From Cinclus cinclus (taxonomy: Eukaryota > Chordata > Aves > Passeriformes > Cinclidae), in assembly GCF_963662255.1 (NCBI RefSeq), contig NC_085084.1, forward strand, positions 1,327,501 through 1,391,500: DNA of 64,000 nt, written 5' to 3'. The notes beneath the pieces were generated by a model that worked only from the letters and a program-made list of their open reading frames with translations, searched no databases and was not told the DNA's origin. This document shows, one piece after another, positions 47,461-60,184 of the stretch. Position 1 is the first letter of the stretch; the number at the start of each line of letters is the position of its first letter. Both the position numbers and the translations under genes were made by a program.

Positions 47461-49418
47461 TTGTCCCAAAGGCAAGCATCAAATGCAAACTAAATTTATT
47501 GAGGTCTCTAGAGCTGTTGGAGAAGGTCAGGCTTTTAAGTGAGGTTTTCAGCCTATGTATCTTAAAATGGAACATCTTCCCCATCTTTCCCTCTACTTAC
47601 TTCTGAGCTATTGAGTCTAGGTAAGTAATTTAGACTAGAAACTGAACTTGTAAATAGAAAAAATTTGGGCTAAAATAATCTCAGACCAAGTCACTGGTAA
47701 TTGTGTTGCTTGGATCTTTATCAGACTGGAGGATTTTGTTGTCTGGGACACAAAAGTTAAGTCTGAAATAAGATATTTGTGTTAATATGTGGTGCAAATG
47801 CAAGACAGCTTGCCTGAAGATTATTATTCTATAACCAGGTACAAAAGAAACTGGAGTTAGGGCCTTCCAAGCATAATTTGTAACATCCAGTAAAAATTCC
47901 TAAAATTATTTTTCTTTCAACTGTGGGGGTTGATATTGCTGAAGAAACCAGGAAGAAAACGAATTGAGCACCAGTTATTGTAAAAGGGCAAAAATTATGA
48001 ATTATTTTATATCCAGGATAGAGTTGCCCCACGTTCTTCTGGTAAAATCTGACAATTGCACTCCCTCACCTGAAATTGCCCCAGTGCTTGCAGTATCAAC
48101 AGCCCCTCTGCTGTGCTTCCAGACCAGTCTTACTTTCCAGCTGGAAAGCCAAAAACTCATCTCAGCCCAGCTTATAATGCAATTTTTTTGGGCTTTGTTC
48201 ATCCTTTAATTGTCTTATTTTACCTAAATGCAGTGTCATTAATTTATGAGATTTCCTCAGTCCTTTGGTCATCCACAAAAAAACCCCAGAAACTCTTCTT
48301 TGAATCCCAGGATGCACATGTCTATCCCTCATGCTGTCCTCATAATACCTCTGTTGTACTCTTTACCATAGGAAATAATATTATATGACACTTAATCAGC
48401 CTGGATGCCTAATTACATTTATTGATCTAATTAATTCTCATTGTCTTGGGAATATTGACTGAATCTAAGGTCGCATTTGGAGAGTTTTCTGGTGGCTGTT
48501 CCTTATTCCTTTCTTACAGTGTGTGACTTTCTATATTACATAATTTTCAGTGTTCCTGAGGTACTTTGTGTTCAGAAGATTGCATCAGCATATTTTATTT
48601 ACTGGATGAACAGGTTATTAAGGAGGTTGAGCAGCCAACTTACTGCTTGAGGGAAAGTCCTGACAAGAGAAACTGAGTCTGAGAAAAGGGGAGAGGGGTT
48701 ATTAATCTCCCAGGAGTGTTTTGTGCAAGGAAAGCTTTGACAAAAACACTCCTCAGAAGGTTCCTGTCTCCAGCAGTGATAACTTGTATTTTCTAAATGA
48801 GAAGCTTTGTGTTTAGCACCATGTAGAGAAAGAATCTTCTTTTGGCAATGGTGATCATGTCTACAAAATTAATATTCCTGGTAGGTGTGGTCAGAAAGAT
48901 ATCTGCAGTAGTAGCTATCAAAATATTCTCAGTAGTACTTTCAGATAGTTGTTTTGCCTTCTGGTACTTCTCTAAAAGAGGTTTGCTGAGACCAGAGTGA
49001 GGAAAAAAAAATGCAATTTTGTTCTTGTTGCGCTCCAAATTACAATTTGCACAAATGTGGAAGAGTCACAGGCTTCCAGTTACCTCTTGTAACTGTGAAA
49101 TTCTAGTGCCAGGGACAGCTTGGTGATGCAGAAAATATCTCAGGAAAAGAGGCAAAGGGAAAAAAAATACCACCAACCACTTGCAAAAAGATGTTTGGTT
49201 AATGAGACAAACAGGAGGGGCAAATGTTCTTCATCTTATCAATCTGACACCTTAGGCTGACAATACTATAAATAATATTAGGCATTTTCATATGTAAGTC
49301 AATAACATGATAATAGGTGTAATGTTTTCTTTGTGAGGCATGAAGTGCAGACTTCCTGTATAAAACTCCAGTATGCACAGTATCCCTTTACATTTCTCCA
49401 GGTTTTGGGGGATTTTCT
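47461..49418. other. Segment without recognised gene
   Basis: AT-rich unique sequence, with no repeat or gene recognised. Confidence 0.6.
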
Positions 49419-49690
49419 AAGGAAGAGAAGAGAAGAGAAGAGAAGAGAAGAGAAGAGAAGAGAAGAGAAGAGAAGAGAAGAGAAGAGAAGAGAAGAGAAG
49501 AGAAGAGAAGAGAAGAGAAGAGAAGAGAAGAGAAGAGAAGAGAAGAGAAGAGAAGAGAAGAGAAGAGAAGAGAAGAGAAGAGAAGAGAAGAGAAGAGAAG
49601 AGAAGAGAAGAGAAGAGAAGAGAAGAGAAGAGAAGAGAAGAGAAGAGAAGAGAAGAGAAGAGAAGAGAAGAGGAAGAGAAGAGAAGAGAA
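49419..49690 (+). repeat. (GAAGA)n pentamer array, 272-bp homopurine tract
   Basis: About 50 uninterrupted copies of the pentamer AGAAG/GAAGA from 49422 to about 49670. One extra G (AGGAAGAG at 49671) gives a phase shift, then four more units follow. No substitution is seen in the main block. The REEKR/LLFSS open frames on both strands come from the repeat, since a 5-bp unit reads through all three frames. Confidence 0.98.
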
Positions 49691-51917
49691 TAAGCTGTAA
49701 GCAGTAAAAACCCTCAACAAAACCCCTGAGTGTTTTTGCCTTTTCTTTTTCACCTAATAATGGGGTCTTGAACAATACATTTTCAGGATTTTAGGCTGTT
49801 GAATATCCAACCTTAGCATTACGGATATATTTTGGATCCTATGGAGTTTGTCATGGTTTGATGCCATAATTTTCTTTTTGCACAATTTCAGGTATTTGCT
49901 GTGTTGCCACCCTTGTGACTAAGGATGAAAAAAATACATTTCTGATGCTGTCTGTGGGTCCCTGAGCCAGGTGCTGCTCCTCTTGATGGATTCAGTAATG
50001 GGAAATTCCCCATTTCTTACTGTTTCAGGGCAAGATTATTATTAAATATCATCATCAAAATAACATAAATAGCATCTTTCTGTATGTTTTGAAAGATTTA
50101 TAGGCTTTAATTATGGAAAATATTTTGTTTCTGATCAGTGCTAGCTAATTGAGGCCTGAGACTTTTTCAATATATTGGACATTTCCCAGAGCCTACGTTT
50201 GGATCAAATGAACAATGTATTTTGAGGTTGGATTAATTGTCACTTTTCCCTCCATGATCTCAGGAAAAACCAATACCATTTTGAGGCAAACCTGTGCAAA
50301 AAGACCTAGAGAAAAAGACAGTGGATGTGGGTCCTGTGTTTTGTGCAGGGAGCAGGAGAGAGCAAATAATTTGATGAGTGAAAACATTCAAAAGGCTTGT
50401 AGGCAACATAAAATTGTGTTAATGAGATATATAGCTGCAGTGCTGAGGACTTTGTTGAATAGGCTGGCTTTTTAATGTGCTTTTTTTCACCCACCTGAAT
50501 GGCTGTGAGACCCTCAAGGAAGGGTTCTGTCAGTGCCTGGGCAGCTTTTTGTGTGGTTGGGAAGCCAAAGTTTTCCTGAACATGAAGGCAGAAACTGGGG
50601 CAGAATTAGGGAAATTAAATTTCATGCCCTCACCCTACACTGTGTCAGATGTGATAGCTGAGCATTCTCCAGCCTGAGCCCACCATAATGAGTGCAGCCC
50701 TCAAAAAACAGAAGAATTGCATTTGATCAGGTTTGCTTTTTTTTTTTTTTCCTTTAAGTAAGATACCAAAAGAAATTATTTTCTTTGTTTTGTGTTGTCA
50801 GGGGACAACTGTTGCCACACCAGGTTGAAGGTATTAAATATTTCCTGTTCTTCCTGCTACCTCTGTGACCACATCCAAACACCCAGGAAAATTTGTCATG
50901 CTGGAGGCATTTTGCTGTCAGATTCACATCCTAAAAAACGAGTTGAGAGCAGACTTAATCCAGCTGTTTTCTGGGTACTTTCTATGTAGTCTGATGGTGG
51001 TAGAACAGTTGCAGATGCGCCATGTAATTATATCTGTATGATCCTAATTATTTTACCAGCTGCCATTACTTTAGATTTTTTTCCAAGAATGAGTAGTTTG
51101 TGAGCAAGCTGTAGAATGAACTACTTTGCCTTTGTGAGATGGTGAATTTATAACCAGACTGGGGACTGCTTTGGATTCTTATCAAATCTTTCAAGATTTA
51201 TGGCATATTATTTCCTCTGCAAATGGATTTCTAACATACAATTTGTTTATGTTGTAATCCCACCAGTTTTTTTGAAAGGAACCTTTAAAATGAAAAACTG
51301 CCTTTGAAGTAGAAACTGAAAGCAGCCAGTTCAGCAGTTTAGTGGGGGCAGAACTGATGAAAGTTTCTGTAAATTATTATTTGAGGAGCGCCATGCTCGT
51401 TTCTGTGGTCTGCTGGTGTCTGTGTCGGTTGGGTCACCTAATGGAACTCAGATGGGAGAAAGGACTTTATCCCCACGGAAGAAAGAACATTGTCTCCAGA
51501 TCCAGGCAGAGAAATCCCCCAAAAATTGAGGGGGGTTAAAGCAGCCACAGATGCTTCTGGGAGATGAGCCTCAACAAGTGAAAATCATTGGTTAATAAGG
51601 TAAGATAAGGGTTTTGGTGCTCACTCTGTGTGCCATGGCTGCTCCTCTGACCATCACTGATTGTCACTGCTCGTGCTGCTGGGTGCTCATCTGGGATGTG
51701 GAGGATGTGGCTTGTAATGTCATTGGATTTGTGTGGGGACAAATGTGCAGGTTGGTGTAGCCCAGTGACCTCAGATGAGTTAAGGCATTTCCCCAAACCA
51801 TGTCCTGTTTCAGGAAAGCCTCAAGGCTGGTGTTTAAATCCATCCCTGTTCATGGGAGTGGGACAGTGTGGATTATAAAAAAAGAAAAAAATTAACTCAC
51901 CTGAGAGCCTTGTAATC
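49691..51917. other. Segment without recognised gene
   Basis: A T-run lies near 50737. TTGTAACTGTGAA near 49088, upstream of this segment, recalls the shared motif noted at 51.9 and 53.9 kb. No gene is recognised. Confidence 0.6.
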
Positions 51918-51938
51918 TTTATAGGATTGTAACTGTGA

Positions 51939-51969
<31 letters not shown>

Positions 51970-52020
51970 CAAAACAAAACAAAAAAAAACCCCAAAACAA
52001 CAACAACAAAAACAAAATAA
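51918..52020 (+). repeat. Possible retroelement 3' end with (AAAAC)n tail
   Basis: TTTATAGGATTGTAACTGTG (51918-51937) runs straight into A-rich sequence with eight exact AAAAC units (51941-51980), then A9C and CAA units. The same 20-nt lead with one difference precedes another A-rich tail at 53873, which suggests the 3' end of an interspersed element. Confidence 0.5.
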
Positions 52021-53299
52021 AAAGCCATTATCAGAGTTCACCAAACACAAACATCCAAGGAACATTAGTCAAAACCAAAATAATTGTAAAATAGGAAAAC
52101 CCCTGAAATTTAAATCAACTGCCAACACCATCCAAGCCTTTTGTTTTGTTGGCTTTTTTTTCCCTTTCCCTGGTGTAAGAATGTCTCTTTTTCAATCAAT
52201 TATGATGCAATTATGATTATGATGCAATGGTAAGAAACATTACTGAAACTCATGCAAAATGGGACATTCAAGGGCTGAAAGGATGAGAAAATGAAGATAA
52301 AATTAGTTTAAATCTGGTGAAATACTGATAGTCTAATTCCTGTGTATTCACTTTGAGAGGAGAGGGAGGTCAATGTTTCCTGTCTCATCTTTCTCACCTC
52401 ACAGCTACTGATCCCAAGGGAAATACCTGAGCTTCCAGTTAAAATATTTTCTGGGAGATGCCATTTTATGTCCATCACTCAATATTTAGGATATTTGTTT
52501 TGCCTGTATGATTAATATTCTTAATAAGGTTCAGCCTTCTGTTGGAAGAAAAGAGTATAATTGGAAAAAATATAGAAGAATATAGAGAAATGTCAAAAGG
52601 CCATTAAAAAGGTTCTAGAATTCTGAAATGTCACAAAGTGGAATCACATAATTTAAGGAATTGGCATAAGGAGTGGTCTGGCAGCACTTCTTCAGGTGGG
52701 AACCTAATGCTAGCAAAAAAAAATCCAACTAGAAGAAACTTTGATCACAGCAACGACAAATAAGAATTTTGTGCTAGAAAATAATTAAGATTTTAGAGAG
52801 ATGGAGAAAGAAGCCAGCAAGGTCGGTTAATATTTACTGTTCCATAGGAGTTTCCTGTCATTTCCCTTCCAAATATTATGAGGCAATGATCTGGAGAGGG
52901 GAGCAGTGCTGGGCTTTGGGTCTGTTTGAGGATCACAGGCAGCTCTTCCTTAGGTTTTCTGACAGAAAATGAACTACATGAGATATTTGCAAGCAGGGAG
53001 CTGTCAGAAGTGCTTTCCTTGTGTGCAAACCATGGCTCAAACCAGCCTGGCACTGCAAAGTTGGTGTTCAAAGGGCCAGCAGTATCACCAATAGCTTCAG
53101 CAACAAAATCTTGTCAAAACCACAAATCCCAGGAGATAAGGGCAGTGTGTGTTCTGTGTGCATGGTGGATGTGATGAAAACAAACCTGGAGGAGCACAGG
53201 ATCATCCACGACCAGGAAAGAGCTTTGTGCAGGGTGGTACTTCACAACCTTTAGGGTTTTTTTCCACCCATATCTCACTGAAAATGCTTCTCACGGCTC
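52021..53299. other. Segment without recognised gene
   Basis: AT-rich unique sequence, with a small ATGATGCAAT duplication near 52200-52227. Nothing else. Confidence 0.6.
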
Positions 53300-53872
53300 A
53301 TTGATGCTCCCAAAAAATGCAGTTTGCTGAGAAGAAAACCCAGGTCCCAAAGCTCGGGGAATGAAGTCTGGATTGTTTCTGTCTGGTTTCTGTCTGCTCC
53401 TCATTTTCTTTTCCCCTCCTCTCTCTCTCCTGCTCCCATTGCTCCTGTTGTTTCAGCTGCTGCTCCCTTCCCCTTTCATCTCCTTGCTCCCTGCCAGGGA
53501 AAGGGTCCAGGTTCACATTCCCCCAGGGATGGGGGCAGCTTTCCACGCTTTCCTGGCACTGCTGAGAGGAAAAGGCCATTGCTCTGGTTCATCTCCCGTG
53601 ATTCCTCTTCCTTTCCAGTGCAGAGCCCACCTCTCTCCTCCTGAGAGCATCTCCAGGGATGTTCCCCTGTGTCCTGACCTGGAGGCTTTCACCTGCCTGG
53701 GGCTGGAGCCAGGTGTGTCCAGAGGAGGAGGAAGAGCAGGGATGAGGGTGATGGATAGTAAGGATGCTGTTTTAAGGGAGTTCACCTACAGCTGGATATG
53801 TTTTTCACACCAGCTCAAACCTGTGTCCCTTCATCCCTAGCCAAGCTGTCCCCCACCATCCCTTTCACCATA
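53300..53872. other. GC-richer segment with parallel open frames, no gene accepted
   Basis: Open frames of 90-159 codons lie on both strands (for example plus 53361-53840 and minus 53298-53579). The longest begins in a C/T-rich stretch giving a leucine/proline-rich, signal-peptide-like start, which is an artefact of CTCCT-rich DNA. No domain is recognised. Confidence 0.5.
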
Positions 53873-53939
53873 TTTATAGGACTGTAACTGTGAAAAAAAA
53901 AAAAACCCACATAAAAAAAAAACCAAAAAAAAAACCACA
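53873..53939 (+). repeat. Second copy of the shared lead motif with A-rich tail
   Basis: TTTATAGGACTGTAACTGTG (53873-53892) is followed by A13, CCCACAT, A10, CC, A10 and CCACA. It pairs with the copy at 51918. Confidence 0.5.
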
Positions 53940-56542
53940 TTGAGTTCATGATTCACCTGTGCCTTTCTGCACACAATTCCACAGGCTTTCCACCCAAATT
54001 TTCAGCCAACAGCAGCAACAAATATTGTCAGGTCGATGCCAGAAGTGCACTTTGCTGTGACTCAGAGGGACAGCAGAAGGTGGAAAGAATTTTCTTTTCT
54101 CCTCAGAAGGACCAGGTGTAAGCTCCACAGAGCAGTGCCAAGGAATGCCAGTCATGCAGGTGATTTTCACACAGAGAGGAAAAACTAAAACGTGTTGGTA
54201 CATGTATAGTATTGCTCACTATTTACAAGCATGTAATGCATTGTCTCTGATTCTCCTAATTTATTATTGTCAATATCACAAAACAAGCAAAATTGTCTGT
54301 GGTATTTGGACAAAACTCTGCTTTGCTTCATTCCATTACTGTCTCTTTTCCACTTTTCTCCTTTAAAAAAAAATCCAAACATGAAGATGCTTATTATCAC
54401 ATTTTTATTATATTATCAAACAGGTAAACATGGAAATATCAGTGAATCAATTTAGAGGGTTTTTTTCCAATAAAACTGAGGCCTATGAGTTCTGAAGGAA
54501 GTTTTCAGTGGAAATCGAAGATGCACAGAGCCTGTGCTCTACTGTCATAGATTATCTGTATGGTGAGGAAAGATGAAGACTTAATTTCATAGCAGAGAAA
54601 CTGTGTAGAAACTTGTAAAAAAAAATGACACAAATACAGGACAAGGTGTGCAGTGGTTTTTTGTCCAGAAGGATTCAGACAAACATGACTAAATCCAAGT
54701 GGTTTTCACTGGTATATTCACTACATGGGTAAAAATATAAAACAGTGCAAAAAAACATTGACAACATAGTGAGTGTATTAGTGGAAATTGTGACAGTTAA
54801 AAACAAAGTTAAAATCAAGCCCATAAATTCCCCCTTTTGCTCAAGGTAGCTAACAAATACAGACACAACTGTGGGCCTTGCTTGGTGTTGTTTAAACAAA
54901 AATGGAAAAAGAGCACTTCTGGTTTAGGCTTTTTGGTAGAAGCATGAGAGATGTCTGTGTGGGAAGCCAAATAAAGAAATTGACCAAATTGGAGGTAAGG
55001 AGAAATAAATATTAGCAGAAAAATAAAATGAAAGGCCAAGTAAAAGCTGGCTGTGAATGCAAAACAGCACCTTGAATGAAGTTCCAGTTCTCATCTGTGA
55101 TTTATTGATACAGTCTCTGGGCACTTGTGGTTTATTTAAACAGGAAAAGTAGTTGCTATGTACAACTGCCATTGCTCCTCAGCAACGTGTGGCATTTCTG
55201 GGCACTGTGATGACTTCTGAAAGCAGATTTACCACTCTGCAATTAGTGGCTTCTGGTTGTGGCAATATCCACTGTTGACAGCTCCTGCCCCTTATTCCCT
55301 TCCTGATACACTTCATTGCTATAAATCAAATTGTGCTGTTTGCTGAAGGACCTGGAGGGATGATTGGTGGCAGGAGGGCCAAAGGTTTCTTTGCTGATCT
55401 CTCTTGGGAATCAGATGTGCAGGGCTTGAATGGCTGAGTAACCTGACCTGCGATTTTAGGGGACATTGTGGAAGAACTTGTGCACTCTTAAAATCAACAG
55501 CTTTTATTCAGCCAAGATAATGAACCATGGGAATTAATTCAGTGGCTGTCAGCTGGGAAGACTAAGAACAGAACAGCAGATATTTACAACCCATCCTACA
55601 AAGAATGAGAGGATGCTTGTGTGTCCTTGAGGGTGTAGCACTGAGGCTTGGGGTCCTAGATTTGTGTGTACCTTTGTGAGGGCTTGCCAACACTACAACA
55701 TTAAGGAATTTAACATTGAGATCGATTGTAGATGTTCAATGAGTGTTTGGACGCCTGTGTAACCTAAAACTCCTCCAGAGAAAGGAAAACTCAGTGAACT
55801 GAGGCCTTTTGAATCCAGCGTCCATAAGGAGCAGGGAAGGGAGAGCACTTAGATGTCATCAAAGGAAGATGTGGATTGCTTCAAAGGAATCCTTATTGGG
55901 TAAAAATCACTTTAGTGTCCTCCTCTGGATGTGACTTAGGTATGTGCATGCCCTTTCTGAAGTCATTAAACCATGGAATACTGCTGTTGACTTCAGATAA
56001 AAAGTTGTTTACTGCCCTTTCCCCTGTGGGGTAAAGGGTGCCCTGCTGAGCAGGCACCAAAGAGCAAGAGAGCAAGAGGAAGAGGGAGAGAGTAAGTGTT
56101 AAGAACAATAGTAAAAGGAAGGGTAAGAGATTACCACACATACAAAACAATACAATACATCTTCTGTGCTCAATATTCTCATTTTCACTGACCAATCTGA
56201 TACAAATACAAATCCTACAGCATTTACACACAGCCTGTAAGAACCATTACACTGCCACGCTGTGTTACATTTCAAACCCTAAAAACTCCTCTGTGACCCT
56301 TCTGCCAGGCTGGCAGGGTCTGCTCTGACCCTGGAGCTGTGTGCAGGCAGAGGGAATTGTTCAGTCCAGAGGGGATCACTCTCAGCTGCCCCCGCTGTTG
56401 TTTTCAGCTGCTCAGTAACTGAGGTTTGCTATCTCAGAGATTGCTTTCATTTCATTCTCACTTATAGTTTCCATATTCTCCAAATCTTTTGCCAGGCAAT
56501 CCTATTGATAAGGTTTTCCTGATTCATCTTCCCCAACAATCC
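53940..56542. other. Segment without recognised gene
   Basis: AT-rich unique sequence, with a purine-rich patch (GAGCAAGAGAGCAAGAGGAA) near 56062. No gene is recognised. Confidence 0.6.
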
Positions 56543-56952
56543 AGTGACCAGTGGAGTCCCTCAGGGTCAGAGCTGGCACCAGTGACATTTTCAGTACCTG
56601 CACCAGTGACACAGACAGAGCAGCCAGGGCACCCCAGATGGTGACACCGAGCTGGGGGTGCAGTGACAGCCCTGAGGGACAGGGTGGCACCCAGAGGGAC
56701 CTGGACATGCCAGGAGTGACCCTGGGGATCTCAGGAGGTTTAACCAGGCCAGGGGCTGCTACTGAGCTCCTGGCACAGGGTGGAATTCCCAGAGCAGCTG
56801 TGGCTGCCCCTGGATCCCTGGCAGTGCCCAAGGCCAGGTTGGACACTGGGGCTGGAGCACTGGGACAGTGGGAGGTGTCCCTGCCATGGATGGGGTGGGA
56901 ATGGATGGGATTTGGGATCTCTTCCAACACAAAATATTCCATGATTTGTGAT
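56543..56952 (+). mobile_element. CR1 LINE fragment: part of RT region joined to 3' end
   Basis: The 5' part (CCAGTGGAGTCCCTCAGGGT near 56541) reads SGVPQGS, the conserved start of a CR1 reverse-transcriptase block, and continues to GGTGACACCGAGCTGGGGGT and CAGAGGGACCTGGACATGCC. After about 56740 it changes to the CR1 3' region (GGAATTCCCAGAGCAGCTGT, CAGGTTGGACACTGGGGCTG) and ends near ATTCCATGATTTGTGATCTG. The intervening CR1 sequence is missing, so this is a 5'-truncated copy with an internal deletion. Reading frames are broken, so it is not functional. Confidence 0.9.
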
Positions 56953-57812
56953 CTGTCTACCCAGCCTCGTCCTGTGCCACCAAAATGTTGCAGACCTGAG
57001 GAGTGGTAAAGGTGTTAATTGTGCATTTGCTCTGTGCTGTTGTGCTACCTTTATTGCAAGGGCAGTGTAAATAACTGAGATTTCAGTGAATGATTACATT
57101 TCTGTTATTTTTTTTTTAATGAGATGTAAATAAAACTAAATTAACAGACTTAAATGAAACTCTTCTTTAGCTAAACACGTGTTATCAATCAGAATGATTC
57201 ACCTGACTAATTCTATCTTTCCAATTATGTTTTAGATGCCTGTGGGTGTCAAGAAATGTTTGTTTGAGGTTTTCAAACATGTAAGATGACCCATGAAGCT
57301 CCTCCCCTCTTCAGATCATCTTTTGGAGGACAGTTGGGAAATTTTGGATGCACTCTGAACACCTTCAGATGTCAGAAGCCTATTCCCAATCATTCCTTGA
57401 TAATGAATTGTGCTAAGATATTAATGTCCATTCATTAATTAATATGTTTATTTTTTTAGAAATATTTTTAAAGTGAAATAATTATAAGTCAGAGTGGTAG
57501 GCATGTGATGATGTGAAAAACTCTGAAAAGCTATCAGGTTGCAGCTAAAAGACATCCAGTGCATTTAAAAAAAAAAGACATTTTCAATGGCATAAAAGCA
57601 ACCAGTGTACAAGTACAATAAAAAATACACAGATTTTCCTTTGGATGCAACATGTGGAGATTGTGATTTGACCTTTGATTCCTTCAGTGAAGAGCTCAAA
57701 AACAAAATTCAGGGTGTTTTGTCTCCAGATCTTCCTGAGCCTTGGCCTTTCCCAAGATATTATGTCTAGGAAACATTTCAAAGAAATTACTTAGAATTTC
57801 AGTAGTTCCTTT
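56953..57812. other. Segment without recognised gene
   Basis: AT-rich, with T9 near 57109 and A10 near 57568. Nothing recognised. Confidence 0.6.
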
Positions 57813-57925
57813 CAAGTTCTTGATTTTTTTTTGTTGTTCAAGTTCAAGAACTTTAACTTGTTGTTCAAGTTCTCAAGTTGTTTTTTTTTTGTTGTTTTTT
57901 TGTGTTTGTTTGTTTGTTTGTTTTA
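57813..57925. repeat. T-rich block with nested direct and inverted repeats
   Basis: AAGTTCTTGA (57814-57823) pairs with TCAAGAACTT (57844-57853). TTGTTGTTCAAGTTC occurs at 57831-57845 and again at 57858-57872. The block ends in T-runs and (TTTG)n at 57900-57922. Confidence 0.85.
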
Positions 57926-60184
57926 GAACTTTGATTGTTCTTTTTTCCTCTCCCTTCTTGAAGTTCTGCACAAAACTCCAATGGAGATCATCCAGTAGAG
58001 CAGCAGGATTATTTCACTTGTTTTTCAGGACGTTTGTAGATGCTTCATGGCAGCGTTATCTCATTTTTTTTGTTACAAAATGTTCAACTTGTGAGCCACC
58101 ACCCAACCCCAGACTCCTTTATCTCCAACCACAAACCTCATCCCTCTACTTGTGAAGCTTCTGTCCTGCCAAAGGGAAATATATCTCTCGTCCCTATTGT
58201 TTTTCTTTCAAAATGCAAAAATAACTTCCCGTTTGCTCCTTTTAACCAACAGTTACTTGAGGATTATTTCATGCAGATTTAATATGCATACTTCATACCT
58301 TCATCCATTTCCTTCAGGAAAATACTTGCAGCCAAATAAAAAGAATTACAATCAAACTATTACAATGTTGAAAAACTTATGTAAAACCTTACTTGAGAGA
58401 TTCCTTCAGTTTCAGAAGAGACCCAAATAAATACACAAATAAATACCTATTACATACATATCTCTGGAAGTTTATGAGAAATTCTTAGCATTTTCTTCTA
58501 GAGTTTGTTTGGAACAGTATATGAAGAGGCATTAAATGCTATAATTAAGCCATTGTATTTTCTAAGTGTAACAAACTTAGTGGAATAAAGACAAAAGCTT
58601 GTTTATTTGATTTTTCTTGGTTTCTTCTAGACAAATCTTGTTGCTTGTTTATCAATGTGGTTGTTTCTTTCTCTTTTTTTCCCTTTTTTTTTTTTTTTTT
58701 TCTTTTTCTGGCATCTAGCTGGTCCCAGTATTTTGATTATTTAATCTGGAGCCCCTCTTTTCCTGTCCCACTCTTTCATTTTCATCAGGTATGTCTGCCC
58801 TTTTCACCTCTTCTTGTCCTTCACACACAGACTGTGGATTTTCTGAGAAATAAATATTCAGGAGGTTCCTCATCTAATTCTCTCAGCTCCCTCCAGGAAC
58901 AGACAAACTGCTTGAAATAATTAAATTACCTCTATGCTCTGTTACCTCAAGACATGCCTTGGCTCCTTGTCCTGTGTGTTTTTCAGTCTGTATGATGTTA
59001 AATGGTCCCAGTTTAGGTGTTTAAAGTACATTGAAGTGAGAGTTCTTCACCACTACCAACAAATCCACTTTGGGCTGAAGCACAAATAATTGTGTTTGAA
59101 TGAAAAACGCATAATTCCTTGGTAGAGTTTCATTCTTGAAAAAAGACAATAAAAACAGGTTAAAAGTTGTTCACAACAGGTTAATTAAACACTGCTTAGG
59201 TCAATGTAGTGCTGACTAAAGAGGTAACTCAAAAGGAGAAATTTTAAACCAAAGATTCCAGCTCCTGTTGCCGGACAACAGGAACAGACAGTAAACATAA
59301 AAAAAAAAAAAAAAAATATGACACTGACAGACAAACCAAGCCATGCGCAGTCTGATTGTGCCATGAAAAGCAGTTTTTACCTGCAGATGAAGAAACTGAT
59401 GAAGCGAATTGACAGTGGCAGATCCCTCAGCAGTGGTGGTGGCAGGATGGGGCAGGAGGTGTGGAGCAGGACCCTGCTGAAATCTCTTTCCCAAGAGTCT
59501 GGGGACATGGAGAGGTGGCATTTCAGGAGGAGATGAACAGCTCCAAAGACTCCTGCAAAAGGAACAAAGCTCTCTGCAAGGAGAGCACCATATCTCACAG
59601 GCAGCAAATGACTTAATTCCCACAGTGAATGGTTCCATTGTGCTCCTGAAGCCTGATCTCATCAAAGGACATCACCAACTGCAACCAGCTCCTGCTTTCT
59701 ATCTGCCAAATGTTTCAGCACATACTGGTCTGAGATGGTATGGAAACCTAACAGCTGGAGTTTATTCAGCCACAGATTTTTTTTATTTTATGGGTTTTTT
59801 TTTAAGATATGCTTTCACTATTTTAATACACCTCCAGAATCTTCAATGGTTCTGATGAATTCACAGAACATGACATAATCCATAAAGTCATGCTTCACTG
59901 TCCTGTACAAAAAAAAAAAAAAAGTTAAAAAAAAATCCTCTCAGAGTAAATAGAAAAGCATCTTGAATAAAGCCATCCTTTAATTTTTAGTCGTATTTTC
60001 TTCACCCAAATGGTTGCTTTTTACCTGAGGAAGGTAACAACAACTGACACAGCAGTGGATCCCAGAGGAGCAAGGCAAGGTCAAATTTTTCTCATGGCTG
60101 ATCTGCAGACACCAAGATATTTCAGCATAAATGCCTCTTTTAAGGCAACTTTATATTCAATCTCCAGTGGATACCTGAGGCTGA
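57926..60184. other. Segment without recognised gene; homopolymer runs
   Basis: A 12-bp duplication AAATAAATACMC lies at 58424-58447, a pyrimidine/T run at 58661-58709, A19 at 59299-59317 and A15 near 59909. A 149-codon minus frame (59216-59665) crosses the A19 and is not credible as a gene. Confidence 0.6.

Noticed and set aside
49299..49775. REEKR-repeat and LLFSS-repeat open frames
   Set aside because: Artefact of the GAAGA pentamer array.
53361..53840. 159-codon frame with a leucine-rich, signal-peptide-like start
   Set aside because: The hydrophobic start is CTCCTG-type low-complexity DNA, the frame has no domain, and another long frame lies on the opposite strand.
59216..59665. 149-codon minus-strand frame
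   Set aside because: It passes through the A19 run (poly-F) and shows no conserved motif.
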